Notes: a model not told the origin generated them from the letters alone. A stretch of 64,000 nucleotides of DNA from Tsuneonella sp. CC-YZS046 (GCF_035581365.1 NZ_CP141590.1:2786001-2850000); one strand, 5' to 3'. Positions 42,232 to 52,089 are shown, counted from the stretch's first letter. Program-made: numbers and translations.

Positions 42232-45200
42232 ATGGCGTTCACCGACATCTTTATCCGTCGCCCCATCCTCGCGATCGTGGTCAGCCTGCTGATCCTGCTG
42301 GTGGGCGTCAGTGCGACGTTCAGCCTTCCGGTCCGGCAATATCCCCGGATGGAAAGCGCGACGATCACGATCGACACGGCGTTTCCCGGCGCGACGCAGG
42401 ATGTGATGCAGGGTTTCGTCACCACGCCCATCGCCCAAGCCATCGCGACCGCCAGCGGCATCGAGTATATAACCTCGACATCGCTGCAAGGCAGCAGCCG
42501 GATCAGCGCGAAGCTGGTGCTCAATGCCGACGCGGACCGGGCGATGACGGAAATCCTCGCCAAGGTGCAGCAGGTCAAGTTCCGCCTGCCCACGGGCGTT
42601 ACCGATCCCGTCATCACCAAGATCACCGACGGCGCTTCGGCGATCCAGTATATCTCCTTCATCAGCGACGATCTGCCGCCGCCGCAGCTGGTGGATTTCG
42701 CGACGCGCGTCGCCCAGCCGCTTCTGACCTCGGTCCGCGGTGTGGCATCCGCCCAGATCAGCGGCGGCGCGCCGCTGGCAATGCGCGTGTGGGTCGATCC
42801 GGTGAAGCTCGCCGCGCGCGGCCTGACGGCGGGCGATATCGCGGCCGCCTTGCGCGCCAACAATGTGCAGGCGTCCCCCGGAAAGCTGAAGGGCGAGAAT
42901 ACCGCGATCAACATCACCGCCGGCACCGACTTGCGGGATGTGGAATCCTTTCGCCGCATGGTCGTGAAGACCGGCAACAGCGGCGTCGTGCGGCTGGGGG
43001 ATATCGCCACCGTGGAGCTTGGCGGCCAGAATTATGACGCTGCCGCGCAGGCCTCCGGCCGCCCCGGCGTGTCCATCGCCATTTCGCCGACGCCGGACGG
43101 AAACCCGCTGGAAATCGTCGCAGCGGTAAAGGCGCTGCTGCCGGAAATCCAGCGCGTCGCCCCGCCGGGGGTGGAGGTTGCCAATGATTTCGACGTCGCC
43201 CATTTCGTCAACGCCTCCATCGATGAGGTCGAGCGCACGTTGATCGAGGCAGTCCTGATCGTGGTTGTCGTGATCTTCCTGTTCCTCGGCTCTCTGCGCG
43301 CCGTCATCATCCCCATCGTCACCATTCCGCTTTCGCTGCTGGGCACGGCGGCGCTGATGCTGGCGTTCGGTTTCTCCTTCAACTTGCTGACGCTGCTGGC
43401 GATGGTCCTTGCCATCGGGCTGGTGGTCGATGACGCGATCGTCGTCGTCGAGAATATCCACCGGCATATCGAGGAAGGGCTGAAGCCGTTCGACGCCGCC
43501 CTGGTCGGCGCGCGGGAAATCGTCGGGCCGGTGATCGCGATGACGATCACGCTCGCCGCCGTCTATGCCCCGATCGGACTGATGGGCGGCCTGACAGGGG
43601 CGCTGTTCCGCGAATTCGCCTTCACGCTGGCAGGCTCCGTCATCGTCTCCGGCGTGGTCGCGCTGACTTTGTCGCCCATGATGAGCGGCAAACTGCTCCA
43701 TTCGAAACTGGGCGAAGGCAGGCTGAGCCAGGCCATCGAGCGCAGCATGCACCGCCTCACTACCGGCTATTCCCGCCTGCTGGACCGGACGCTGGCGGCG
43801 CGGGCGGCCGTCCTGATCGTGGGCGTCGCCATGCTCGGCGCGATTGTGTTGCTGTTCACCGGCGCCCAGCGCGAACTCGCCCCGCCGGAGGACATGGGAT
43901 ATGTCTTCGTGCAGACCAAGGCGCCGCAATATGCCAACCTCGATTACACGCGGCGCTATAGCGATGAAGTCGAGCGCATCTTCCAGACCCTACCCGAGTT
44001 CAGGAGCAGCTGGTTCGGCTCGGGCGGCGATAACAACGCCAATGGCGGGTTCGGCGGCGTCGTGCTCAAGGACTGGGCGGAACGGGACCGTTCGGCCGAC
44101 GACATTCAGGCGGAGCTGACCGCGCGCACGGCGGCGGTGACCGGCGTCTATGCGACCGCCTTTCAGGACAGTCCCTTGCCTGCGGGCAGCGGCGGCCTGC
44201 CGGTGCAGATGGTGATCCGCTCGGCGGACGATTTTCCGCAAATCTACCAGACGCTCGAAACCATCAAGGGCGCCGCCTGGGGCAGCGGACTGTTCGCCTT
44301 CGTGGACAGCGACCTCGCCTTCGACAGCCCCGAAGCGCACATCATCATCGACCGCGCGAAAGCGGGCGAAATGGGCGTCAGCATGTCCGAAGTCGCCGAC
44401 ACGCTGGCGATCCTCGTCGGCGAGAATTATGTGAACCGGTTCAACTGGCACGACCGCTCGTATGACGTGATCGCGCAGGTTCCGCAGAGCCACCGGCTCG
44501 CGCCCGACGATCTCGGCCGGTTCCAGGTGAGAACGGCGTCGGGCAGCCTCGTTCCGCTCGCCACCATCGCCAGCGTCGAAATACGCCCACAGCCTAACCG
44601 GCTGCCGCAGTTCAACCAGATGAACAGCGCCACGCTGTCGGCCGTGCTGCTGCCGGGCGTGACCATGGGACAGGCGGTGGACTTCCTGCAAAGCCAGACG
44701 CTGCCCGAGGGCACGAGCGTCGACTGGCTGTCGAACAGCCGGCAATATGTGCAGGAAGGCAACCGGCTGACCGTCTCCTTCGGCTTCGCGCTGGTGGTAA
44801 TCTTCCTCGTGCTGGCGGCGCAGTTCGAGAGCTTCCGCGATCCGCTGGTGATCCTCGTCACTGTGCCGCTGGCGATATGCGGGGCGCTGGCGCCGCTCTA
44901 TCTCGGCTATGCCACGCTCAACATCTACACCCAGATTGGGCTCGTCACGCTGATCGGGCTGATTTCCAAGCACGGCATCCTGATGGTGTCCTTCGCCAAC
45001 GAGATGCAGCGGCATGAAGGCTGGAGCCGGGTCGAGGCGATCCGCCATGCCGCAGCGGTGCGGATGCGGCCGATCCTGATGACCACCGCGGCGATGGCCG
45101 CCGGCCTCGTGCCGCTGCTGTTCGCCGGGGGCGCCGGGGCGAACAGCCGCTTTGCCATCGGCATCGTCGTCGTCATGGGCCTGCTGGTGGGAACGCTGTT

Positions 45201-45312
45201 CACGCTGTTCGTGCTGCCCACAGTCTATTCCCTGCTGGCGGGCGATCACCGCCCGAAGGAGCCGACCGAAACCGGCGAATACCCGGCTGAAGGGGGTCTG
45301 GCCCATGCGTAA
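42232..45312 (+). CDS. RND family efflux transporter permease (MexI-like)
   Basis: This 1026-residue inner-membrane pump of the AcrB/MexB superfamily begins FTDIFIRRPILAIVVSLLILL. It contains the proton-relay motif AIGLVVDDAIVVVENIHRH (about 395-415) and the second-half motif LIGLISKHGILMVSFANEM. Length and the twelve-helix/two-large-loop layout are standard. It extrudes substrates using proton influx. The SoxR context suggests redox-active or quinone- and phenazine-like molecules. One base separates it from the adaptor stop, and it overlaps the outer-membrane gene by eight bases. Confidence 0.95.
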   Translation: MAFTDIFIRRPILAIVVSLLILLVGVSATFSLPVRQYPRMESATITIDTAFPGATQDVMQGFVTTPIAQAIATASGIEYITSTSLQGSSRISAKLVLNADADRAMTEILAKVQQVKFRLPTGVTDPVITKITDGASAIQYISFISDDLPPPQLVDFATRVAQPLLTSVRGVASAQISGGAPLAMRVWVDPVKLAARGLTAGDIAAALRANNVQASPGKLKGENTAINITAGTDLRDVESFRRMVVKTGNSGVVRLGDIATVELGGQNYDAAAQASGRPGVSIAISPTPDGNPLEIVAAVKALLPEIQRVAPPGVEVANDFDVAHFVNASIDEVERTLIEAVLIVVVVIFLFLGSLRAVIIPIVTIPLSLLGTAALMLAFGFSFNLLTLLAMVLAIGLVVDDAIVVVENIHRHIEEGLKPFDAALVGAREIVGPVIAMTITLAAVYAPIGLMGGLTGALFREFAFTLAGSVIVSGVVALTLSPMMSGKLLHSKLGEGRLSQAIERSMHRLTTGYSRLLDRTLAARAAVLIVGVAMLGAIVLLFTGAQRELAPPEDMGYVFVQTKAPQYANLDYTRRYSDEVERIFQTLPEFRSSWFGSGGDNNANGGFGGVVLKDWAERDRSADDIQAELTARTAAVTGVYATAFQDSPLPAGSGGLPVQMVIRSADDFPQIYQTLETIKGAAWGSGLFAFVDSDLAFDSPEAHIIIDRAKAGEMGVSMSEVADTLAILVGENYVNRFNWHDRSYDVIAQVPQSHRLAPDDLGRFQVRTASGSLVPLATIASVEIRPQPNRLPQFNQMNSATLSAVLLPGVTMGQAVDFLQSQTLPEGTSVDWLSNSRQYVQEGNRLTVSFGFALVVIFLVLAAQFESFRDPLVILVTVPLAICGALAPLYLGYATLNIYTQIGLVTLIGLISKHGILMVSFANEMQRHEGWSRVEAIRHAAAVRMRPILMTTAAMAAGLVPLLFAGGAGANSRFAIGIVVVMGLLVGTLFTLFVLPTVYSLLAGDHRPKEPTETGEYPAEGGLAHA

Positions 45313-46732
45313 GTCCCGGCTCTCTCTTATCCTCTTGCCGCTGCTCGCTTCGGCTTGCGCGGCCGGCCCTGCCTATGCCCCCCCGCAGACCCCCGCTGCG
45401 TCGGCAGGGCCGTTCATCACGACGGCCGACGGCATCGATCGGGCTGGCGACCTGCCCGACGATTGGTGGCGGCTCTACCGCGATCCGGCGCTCGACAGCC
45501 TGATCGAGCAGGCCCTCGCGGCCAACACGGACCTGCGCGTCGCATCGGCCAATCTCGCCCGAGCGCGCGCGATCCTGCAGGAGGCACGCGCCGGACGGCT
45601 GCCATCCACCGAGGTATCGGGCGGCGTCAGCTATGGCGATTCCACGCAGGTCGGCGCGCCGGTCGGCAACGACGCGCAATGGTCGCAGAACGCCGGAGTC
45701 GCGCTGGCGTGGGAAGCCGATCTGTTCGGCCGGATCGGGCGCGCCATCGAGGCGGCCCGCGCCGATGCCGAAGCGGTCCAAGCCGCCCGCGATGCCGTGC
45801 GCGTGGCCGTCGCTGCGGAAACGACCCGCGCCTATCTGGATGCCTGCGCGGCGGCTTATGCCCTGTCCGTGGCGCAACAATCCTTGCAGACCAGCACCGA
45901 CAGCCTGCGCCTCGTGACGGCGCAGGAGCACGCCGGATCAGCCAGCCGGCTCGACGTGGAACGGGCTACGGCGGCCGAGGCGACCGCCAAGGCAGCGCTT
46001 CCGGCGTTCGAAGGACAGCGGCAGGTCGCCTTGTTCGAACTGGCGGCCTTGCTCGGCACCACTCCGGACGATGTGCCGGAAACGGCGCGGCTCTGCGCGG
46101 TGCCGCCTGAACCCGCTGCCGCCGTTCCCATCGGAGACGGCGCGGCATTGCTGCGGCGAAGGCCCGATCTCAGGCAGGCCGAGCGCCAGCTTGCGGCCGA
46201 TACGGCGAGGATCGGCGTGGCGACCGCCGACCTCTATCCCGTCATCAGCCTTGGCGGTTCCGGCACCTTCTTCCGCAACGACGTGGTGCGGGGAAGCGAT
46301 TCCTTCAGCTTCTCGCTCGGCCCGCTGCTGTCGTGGCGGTTCCCCAACATGTCGGTCGCCCGCGCGCGGCTGCTTCAGGCGGAGGCGCGGGGCGCGGCAT
46401 CGCTGGCCGCGTTCGACGGGAAGGTCATCACGGCGCTCAAGGAGGTCGAACAGGCCCTCGCCATCGTCGCGACCGAACAGCGTCGGCTGGCCGCGCTGCG
46501 CGAGGCGCAGGACCGATCGGCGCGGGCTTACGAGCTTGCCGACAGGCGCTATCGCGCCGGTTCGATCGGCTGGCTGGACGTGCTGGTTGCCCAGTCCGAC
46601 CTGCTGGCCGCGCGAGCCTCCCACGCAGCGTCCCTGCGGCAATTGTCCCTGGCGCGGGTCGATTTGTTCAAGGCGCTCGGCGGCGGCTGGTCAATCGACG
46701 GCGCACATCTTTCCGAAAGGTCGGCAAAGTGA
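45305..46732 (+). CDS. RND outer-membrane lipoprotein channel (NodT/OprM family; OpmD-like)
   Basis: This is a 475-residue TolC-like lipoprotein. The leader MRKSRLSLILLPLLASAC ends in a lipobox Cys at residue 18. Two OEP repeats follow (LPDDWWRLYRDPALDSLIEQ to about 255, then GEAALLRRRPDLRQAERQLAA-like to the end). It completes the tripartite pump. The frame is open back to 45152, but ATG 45305 gives the proper leader. It overlaps the next GTG by four bases. Confidence 0.93.
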   Translation: MRKSRLSLILLPLLASACAAGPAYAPPQTPAASAGPFITTADGIDRAGDLPDDWWRLYRDPALDSLIEQALAANTDLRVASANLARARAILQEARAGRLPSTEVSGGVSYGDSTQVGAPVGNDAQWSQNAGVALAWEADLFGRIGRAIEAARADAEAVQAARDAVRVAVAAETTRAYLDACAAAYALSVAQQSLQTSTDSLRLVTAQEHAGSASRLDVERATAAEATAKAALPAFEGQRQVALFELAALLGTTPDDVPETARLCAVPPEPAAAVPIGDGAALLRRRPDLRQAERQLAADTARIGVATADLYPVISLGGSGTFFRNDVVRGSDSFSFSLGPLLSWRFPNMSVARARLLQAEARGAASLAAFDGKVITALKEVEQALAIVATEQRRLAALREAQDRSARAYELADRRYRAGSIGWLDVLVAQSDLLAARASHAASLRQLSLARVDLFKALGGGWSIDGAHLSERSAK

Positions 46733-47094
46733 ACAAGGCTCTTCCCCTGTTATCGACGATATTGGCGTGGCCGCTGGCGGCGTTTTTCCTGTTCGGGGCC
46801 TATGGCAACGCCTTCATCTCCGAAGAATATGCCGCCGCCTATGCGGCCTGGGGCTATCCGGACTGGTTCCATTACGTCACGGCCGCGCTGGAACTGACCG
46901 CCGGCATATTGCTGATACGGTCCGCCACCCGCGCGTTCGGCGCCGCGCTCGGAGCCGTGGTCATGGCGGCCGCGACGCTCACGACCTTGGTGAATGCGGA
47001 TTACGGCCATGCTGTCGCGCCTGCCGTGGTGTTCGCAGTGTCGCTCGCCGTTCTCGGCCTTTCCCTCGCTTTGAGGCGGAATAGAAGCAGATGA
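46729..47094 (+). CDS. DoxX-like membrane protein (MexG-like)
   Basis: This is a 121-residue four-helix membrane protein of the DoxX-like group, with AAWGYPDWFHYVTAALELTA between helices 1 and 2. GTG 46729 overlaps the stop of the outer-membrane gene, so it belongs to the efflux operon; the longer frame to 46333 is inside that gene. In P. aeruginosa the small DoxX-related MexG is part of the MexGHI-OpmD system, so this is likely its counterpart, placed last rather than first. Confidence 0.82.
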   Translation: MNKALPLLSTILAWPLAAFFLFGAYGNAFISEEYAAAYAAWGYPDWFHYVTAALELTAGILLIRSATRAFGAALGAVVMAAATLTTLVNADYGHAVAPAVVFAVSLAVLGLSLALRRNRSR

Positions 47095-47126
47095 GCGGCG
47101 AGGCTGCGGTCATCACACTGCCGTCG

Positions 47127-48407
47127 TCAATCCGGGTTAAGCCGGGGTGACCACTCTTCCCCATCTGATGCTTCATCGGCAAGCTGCCGAAGCGCGTCGT
47201 TACGCCTGAAGGACAATATAACGAAAACGGCGGCGATCGCGGCGACAATGCTGAAAGCAAACCCGCTGGAATATCCCGCCACCCCGGCAATGGCGGTGAC
47301 AGTGGCGGAGGTTCCGATCTCACCCAGATCGCGGCTGCTTTGTACGACTGTCATGTCGGTCCCGGCTTGCCTTGCCCTTGCGGCGAAGCGCATTGCGAGG
47401 GTCATTGCGGCGACCGATGCGCCCCCGCTGCCAGCCGAACCCAGCAGGATGGCGACAAGAGCGATATGCCTTTCGACCGGCAGAATGGCTGATGCCTGCA
47501 TGATCCAGAGGCATGCGCCTGCGCAGGACAGCCCAAGACTGAGCAGCAGGACGCGCGCGATGCCCATCCGGCGCACGAGCCACGCCCCTCCGCCGCATCC
47601 AACGACCACTGTCACGACCCCGCCGATCATGCCGATTTGGCCGATGGCTTCCAGCGCCCAGCCTCTATCGATCAGGAAGAGCTTGGACAAACCAAAGACG
47701 GAGCTCGCTGTTACGGCCGTCAGCAAGGCAATAGCCAGCACGGAAACTGCTCCCGGCCGCCGGACGAAGCGTGACAGACTGGCGTGTTCCGGCCTGGTGG
47801 TTGATTGCGCCGCTGGTGCCGGCTCCCGCCACAGGAGTATCAGCACAAGGCCCGAAAGGACGATCAGTGCCATGGCCGCCAATGCCGCTTGCCTGCCCAG
47901 CATTCCGGCGAGGATCAGGCACCCGGCGCCGCCGATGAAGAACCCGATCATGGTGCCGCCGACCTGCACCGCATTGGCGCGAACCAACATCGCGCCCTCG
48001 AAATTCTCGGCGCCAAGACCGTCGGTTGCCGTGTCCTGCGTCGCCGACGCCAGCGAGGCCAGCGCGAACAGTGCGATCGCAATGGGCGTGGTCGCTTCGC
48101 CGATACCCAGTATCGCCACCGCCGCGAGGCAGAGGAACACGGTCGCCTGCATCGGAATGATCCAGCTGCGCCGCTTGCCGATCCGTCTGGACCAGTGATT
48201 GTCGACGAAGGGCGCCCACAGGAATTTCACGATCCAGGGCAGGCCGACCAACGGCAGGAAGGCTATCCCTGTCAACGACACGCCATCCCGCCGCAGCAGC
48301 GTCGGCAACGTTTCCATGGCGAGCCCCAGCGGGATGCCCTGCGCGACATAGAGCGCGCCGACCGTCGCGAGAAGCCGATAATTGTGGAAATAGGAGGCGG
48401 CGTTCAT
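47127..48407 (-). CDS. RhtX/FptX-type siderophore MFS transporter
   Basis: This 426-residue, 12-helix major-facilitator protein begins MNAASYFHNYRLLATVGALY with the motif VAQGIPLGLAMETLPTLLRRDG. It has the family block LPLVGLPWIVKFLWAPFVDN and RIGKRRSWIIPMQ. RhtX/FptX proteins import ferri-siderophores across the inner membrane. The frame is open to 48911, but ATG 48407 gives the known start. It overlaps the PepSY gene stop and lies at the end of an operon with a siderophore receptor. Confidence 0.88.
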   Translation of the reverse strand: MNAASYFHNYRLLATVGALYVAQGIPLGLAMETLPTLLRRDGVSLTGIAFLPLVGLPWIVKFLWAPFVDNHWSRRIGKRRSWIIPMQATVFLCLAAVAILGIGEATTPIAIALFALASLASATQDTATDGLGAENFEGAMLVRANAVQVGGTMIGFFIGGAGCLILAGMLGRQAALAAMALIVLSGLVLILLWREPAPAAQSTTRPEHASLSRFVRRPGAVSVLAIALLTAVTASSVFGLSKLFLIDRGWALEAIGQIGMIGGVVTVVVGCGGGAWLVRRMGIARVLLLSLGLSCAGACLWIMQASAILPVERHIALVAILLGSAGSGGASVAAMTLAMRFAARARQAGTDMTVVQSSRDLGEIGTSATVTAIAGVAGYSSGFAFSIVAAIAAVFVILSFRRNDALRQLADEASDGEEWSPRLNPD

Positions 48408-49450
48408 CGGGCATGCCTTTTCATTGGGCGTCGCCTCCACCAGAGCCATGGACCGGTTACGAGAAGGATCACGCACAGCGTGGCGGCGAGCAGATAGAGG
48501 CCAAGCATCACGGACCTGTCCCACAGGCCCGTGTGCAGGGATTTTGCGGCGATCATCAGCTTCATGAAGGCTGGCACGGGCCGAGCCGGAGCCATCGCGC
48601 CGGACTGGCCGTCGAAACTCACGGTCACGGACTTGTCCCAGGGAGCGGCATCGCGAACGAGGAGCATCACTGCCACCGGCCCGGCGCCGTGTCCCGGCAT
48701 GATGCCCTGAAGCTCGGCACCCGGATGTGCGTTCAGCGCGGATTCCAGCATAGGCCGTAGCGGCGCCCGGGCGGCGTCGGATATCGGTCGCGCCATTGCC
48801 GCGTTTGGTCGGCCGGGCCGGCCGAACTCGCCGAGTGTCTTGAACCCGAGCAACAGGAAGCCGCTGCTCGCGGAGAGAAACAGGAAGATCATCACGACCA
48901 AGCCTGTCCATTTGTGCAGCCCGGCCAGGGGCGAGGCGCTATGCCAGGGCACACTCGTCAGTGTCCGCCAGCGGCGGCGCATGATCGCAAACCCGCTGAT
49001 GGTAAGCATGATGAGCGCGATCGCCGTTAGAAGCGCGATAACCTTTCCGCCCAGCCCCAGCAGAAGGCCGTTATGGATGGTGAGCAGGATGTCCCGCGCC
49101 GCCGCTCCGGCAGGCATCGGCGCAAATATCTGTCCCGATTGCGGATCGAAGGCGACGGTGAGGTTCTCGCCATCCCGCTCGCGCACCGATGCCTGCCAAG
49201 CATGGCGGGGATCGGGCGCGGGGAGGATCAGGCCCAGTGTGGTATCGCCGTAGCGCGCCCGCAGTGATGAAATCGCCACGTCGACTCCGGCCAGTGTGGT
49301 AACGGGACGATCAAGGCGTGGTCCCGCGGCCGTTTCGGTCGCATGACAGATGAGCAGGCCAAGTCCCGTGACGGCCAGAACCGCAAACGGCACTGCGCAG
49401 GCGAGCCCGATCCATCGGTGCAGCTTCCAGAGCAGGATGCGCGTTTTCAT
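48404..49450 (-). CDS. PepSY-associated membrane protein (siderophore reductase-like)
   Basis: This 348-residue protein has about four membrane helices (near residues 10-33, 133-155, 182-205 and 315-335) and PepSY-like extracytoplasmic parts, starting KTRILLWKLHRWIGLACAVP. Proteins of this type accompany TonB receptors for xenosiderophores and, in some systems, help reduce and release iron in the periplasm. Conserved His (HRW, HNG, HKW, HTG) could bind haem. It overlaps both neighbours by four bases. Confidence 0.85.
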   Translation of the reverse strand: MKTRILLWKLHRWIGLACAVPFAVLAVTGLGLLICHATETAAGPRLDRPVTTLAGVDVAISSLRARYGDTTLGLILPAPDPRHAWQASVRERDGENLTVAFDPQSGQIFAPMPAGAAARDILLTIHNGLLLGLGGKVIALLTAIALIMLTISGFAIMRRRWRTLTSVPWHSASPLAGLHKWTGLVVMIFLFLSASSGFLLLGFKTLGEFGRPGRPNAAMARPISDAARAPLRPMLESALNAHPGAELQGIMPGHGAGPVAVMLLVRDAAPWDKSVTVSFDGQSGAMAPARPVPAFMKLMIAAKSLHTGLWDRSVMLGLYLLAATLCVILLVTGPWLWWRRRPMKRHAR

Positions 49451-49842
49451 GCTTCATGCGGACGCACGCGCGTGCCGCCGGCCGGGGTCAGGAACATCAG
49501 CCGCGAGGGGGCGCGCAGCAGGAGGCGGTGCCAGGTCCCACGCTCGACCACGCAGCTCTGTCCGCGCGCGAGCGGCAGCAGTATTTCGCCGCTTTCATCC
49601 TCGACGACCAGATCGATATCGCCTTCGACGAGATGCAGGATCTCGTCGCCGTCGGGGTGCATTTCCCAGTTGTCGGGATGAAGGTCCTCGGGCCGTTTCG
49701 GTTCGCTCATGCCCAGAACGCGCGAGGCTTTCGCCCGATTGACCTGCCGCCAAGCGTCCGGCGAACGCGGCAAGGCATCGGCACGGCCGTCGGCATCGAG
49801 CTGGACGAGCGTGCCCAGCGGATCGAACAGGGTGACGCCCAT
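49447..49842 (-). CDS. Cupin-domain protein of the siderophore operon
   Basis: This 131-residue soluble cupin has the first motif WEMHPDGDEILHLVEGDIDLVVED and the second motif RGQSCVVERGTWHRLLL, giving possible metal ligands His, Glu and a second His. The start ATG 49842 lies one base past the receptor stop; the longer frame to 50016 overlaps the receptor gene. The role in siderophore handling is unknown. Confidence 0.8.
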   Translation of the reverse strand: MGVTLFDPLGTLVQLDADGRADALPRSPDAWRQVNRAKASRVLGMSEPKRPEDLHPDNWEMHPDGDEILHLVEGDIDLVVEDESGEILLPLARGQSCVVERGTWHRLLLRAPSRLMFLTPAGGTRVRPHEA

Positions 49843-49843
49843 G

Positions 49844-52012
49844 TCAGTAGCGCGCGCGCAGCGTGGCCATGACGCTGCGCGGCTCACCATACCAGTTGTT
49901 CCAGCTGGTGCCGCCGATCGACGCGAAATAACGCTTGTCGAACAGGTTGTTCGCGTTGAGCCCAATGTCGATGCGCGGCGTGACGGCATAATCGGCGCGC
50001 AGGTTGACCACGGCATAGCCGCCCTGCGTCATGCGGACGGCGCCCTGCTGGCTGTAGAAGCTGCTCTGCCAATTGACGCCCGCCCCCAGCCCCAGCTTTC
50101 CGTCGAGCACGGGCGGTCGATAATGCGTCCACAGCTTTACCATATGCTTTGGCGTGAAGCTGGAGAACGGCAGGCCCTCATTGCCGCTTGGGCTCCCGGA
50201 CGCGGTACGGTCCCGCAGATATTCGGTGTCGACCCAGGTATAGCCAGCCTGGATGGACCAACCCTCCGCCAGATCACCCTGGATCTCGGCATCGAAGCCT
50301 TTGCTCTCCACCTTGCCGTCGGCGATATAGGCACAAACCGATCCGGGCATGCAGGGATGATCGGGATCGAGCTGCGCCCGGTTGTTCTGCCGGATACGGA
50401 AGGCGGCCAGCGATGCGTTGAGCTTTCCGCCGAACCATTCGCCCTTGATGCCGGCCTCGATATTGCTGCCGGTCATCGGATCGAGAACTTCGCCCTCATA
50501 AGTCAGGTTGTTCTGGGGCGTGAAGATCGAGGCATAGCTCGCATAGAGCGAAAAGGGGCCGCCCACCTTCCAGACGAGACCGCCATAAGGCGTGAACTCG
50601 CGGTTGATCCGATATTTGCCGGTGGGCGTCTGCGGTCCGCCGATCGTGGCGCGGCGAACCGTCTCCGTACGCCACCAACTGAGCCTTCCGCCCGCGATCA
50701 GCGTCAGGGGATCGGCGAGTCTCAGGCGAAGCACCGCATAGCCGCCATATTGGGTGGTATCTGTCGTCTGCTCGCCCCCCCAACTTTGCGTCGTCGGCTC
50801 CGGTGTCGTGACGGGCGTGTCGGAGAAAAGGTCGACGGGCTGCATCAGCCCCGGCAGGTTGTAGGAAATCTGCCTGGTGTGGCCGTCCCAGTAATTGGCC
50901 CCGACCAAAATCTGGTGCCGACGTCCGAGCAGGTCGAAGCCGCCCGAAACATAGCCGTCAAGATCGGTCTCGCGGTTCCTGAAATCATAGGCCCCGCCAT
51001 AAAGGATCGGTCCCATGCCGGTCGCACGATCCACCGCGCCCATGGCGCTGGCATAGGTCATGTCGCTGTCGCCGGAGATGCGGCTCACGGCGACCTTGGC
51101 TTCCCAGTCGCTGCCGAACTCATGGCGTAGCTCGGCGAACATCTGCATATTGTCCCAGTTGCGGCTCGACCAGGGCGCGCCGGGATAGCGCGAGCGGGGG
51201 ATGGGCAGTTCGCCGCCATCCGCATAGCGCGGCACACCCATCAGCGTGCCGTCATCGGCGACGTCCTGCCATTTTATCGTCGCGGCCAGCACCGTGCGCG
51301 GCGCGAGATTCCATTCGATTGTGCCATAGGCGAGATATTTGCGCCGATGGCCTTCATCGTAGAAATAGTCCCGATCCTCGAAGATGCCGACAACGCGAGC
51401 GCGCAGATCGCCGGATGCGATCAGCGGAACGCTGATGTCGCCCTCCGCCCGATAATTGTTCCAGCTTCCGGCGCTCAGCGTCGCTTCCGCCGCGAAATCG
51501 CTGCCCGGGCGCTTGCGGACCAGGTTGATCGTACCCGAAGGGTTGCCGGTCCCCTGAAGAAGGCCGCTCGCGCCGCGCAGAATCTCCACGCGGTCATAAA
51601 TCGCCATGTCCTCGGTGTTGACGGCCTCGTTCCAGCCCGAGGTCGGAATGCCGTCGAAGTTCAGCGTATCGATGACGAAGCCGCGCGAATAATATGCCGT
51701 CCGCAGCCGCGTGCCCGGCTGAACGGTGACGCCGGGCGCATTGGTCATCACGTCGTCGAGCGTGATGAGCCGCTGCTCGTCGAGCCGGTCGCGATCGATG
51801 ATGCTTATCGTCTGCGGGGTCTCGGAAAGTGTCAAAGGCAGCTTGGTGCCCACGCCCGCACCTTCGGCGAACGCGGCCGTGACTATGATCTCGTCGGTTT
51901 TCGAGTCCGTTTCTTCCGCCCGCGCGGTTCCGGCGGTGGCCCAGCCAATGGCGAGGCAAGCCACGCCCGCGGTCAATCGCACGATAGTCTTCCGATCCAC
52001 TCTTTGCCCCAT
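49844..52012 (-). CDS. TonB-dependent siderophore receptor (FpvA/FhuE-like)
   Basis: This 722-residue outer-membrane receptor has a signal peptide (about 1-32). A TonB-box-like DEIIVTA segment lies near residue 40. The plug domain (about 55-160) has LSETPQTISIIDRDRLDEQ and VEILRGASGLLQGTGNPSG, a 22-strand barrel follows, and a terminal Tyr ends the barrel (RARY). PSGTINLVRKRP is typical of the siderophore-receptor subgroup. There is no N-terminal STN domain, so it is not a signalling receptor. It heads the operon receptor, cupin, PepSY, MFS and may use the TonB/ExbBD sets encoded here or elsewhere. Confidence 0.93.
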   Translation of the reverse strand: MGQRVDRKTIVRLTAGVACLAIGWATAGTARAEETDSKTDEIIVTAAFAEGAGVGTKLPLTLSETPQTISIIDRDRLDEQRLITLDDVMTNAPGVTVQPGTRLRTAYYSRGFVIDTLNFDGIPTSGWNEAVNTEDMAIYDRVEILRGASGLLQGTGNPSGTINLVRKRPGSDFAAEATLSAGSWNNYRAEGDISVPLIASGDLRARVVGIFEDRDYFYDEGHRRKYLAYGTIEWNLAPRTVLAATIKWQDVADDGTLMGVPRYADGGELPIPRSRYPGAPWSSRNWDNMQMFAELRHEFGSDWEAKVAVSRISGDSDMTYASAMGAVDRATGMGPILYGGAYDFRNRETDLDGYVSGGFDLLGRRHQILVGANYWDGHTRQISYNLPGLMQPVDLFSDTPVTTPEPTTQSWGGEQTTDTTQYGGYAVLRLRLADPLTLIAGGRLSWWRTETVRRATIGGPQTPTGKYRINREFTPYGGLVWKVGGPFSLYASYASIFTPQNNLTYEGEVLDPMTGSNIEAGIKGEWFGGKLNASLAAFRIRQNNRAQLDPDHPCMPGSVCAYIADGKVESKGFDAEIQGDLAEGWSIQAGYTWVDTEYLRDRTASGSPSGNEGLPFSSFTPKHMVKLWTHYRPPVLDGKLGLGAGVNWQSSFYSQQGAVRMTQGGYAVVNLRADYAVTPRIDIGLNANNLFDKRYFASIGGTSWNNWYGEPRSVMATLRARY

Positions 52013-52039
52013 CTTCGCTAATCACTCGCAATAGCGAAG
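52013..52039 (-). promoter_or_regulatory. Hairpin/dyad abutting the siderophore-receptor start codon
   Basis: A perfect 8-bp inverted repeat (CTTCGCTA and TAGCGAAG, 11-base spacer) ends directly before the ATG at 52012 and occupies the ribosome-binding region. It could fold in the mRNA and limit translation, or serve as an operator for the nearby PchR-like regulator. Function inferred. Confidence 0.45.
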
Positions 52040-52089
52040 CGAATAGGAGAAGAGCAGCGATCTGTCTTTCCGATCGCCGGACGGAAATT

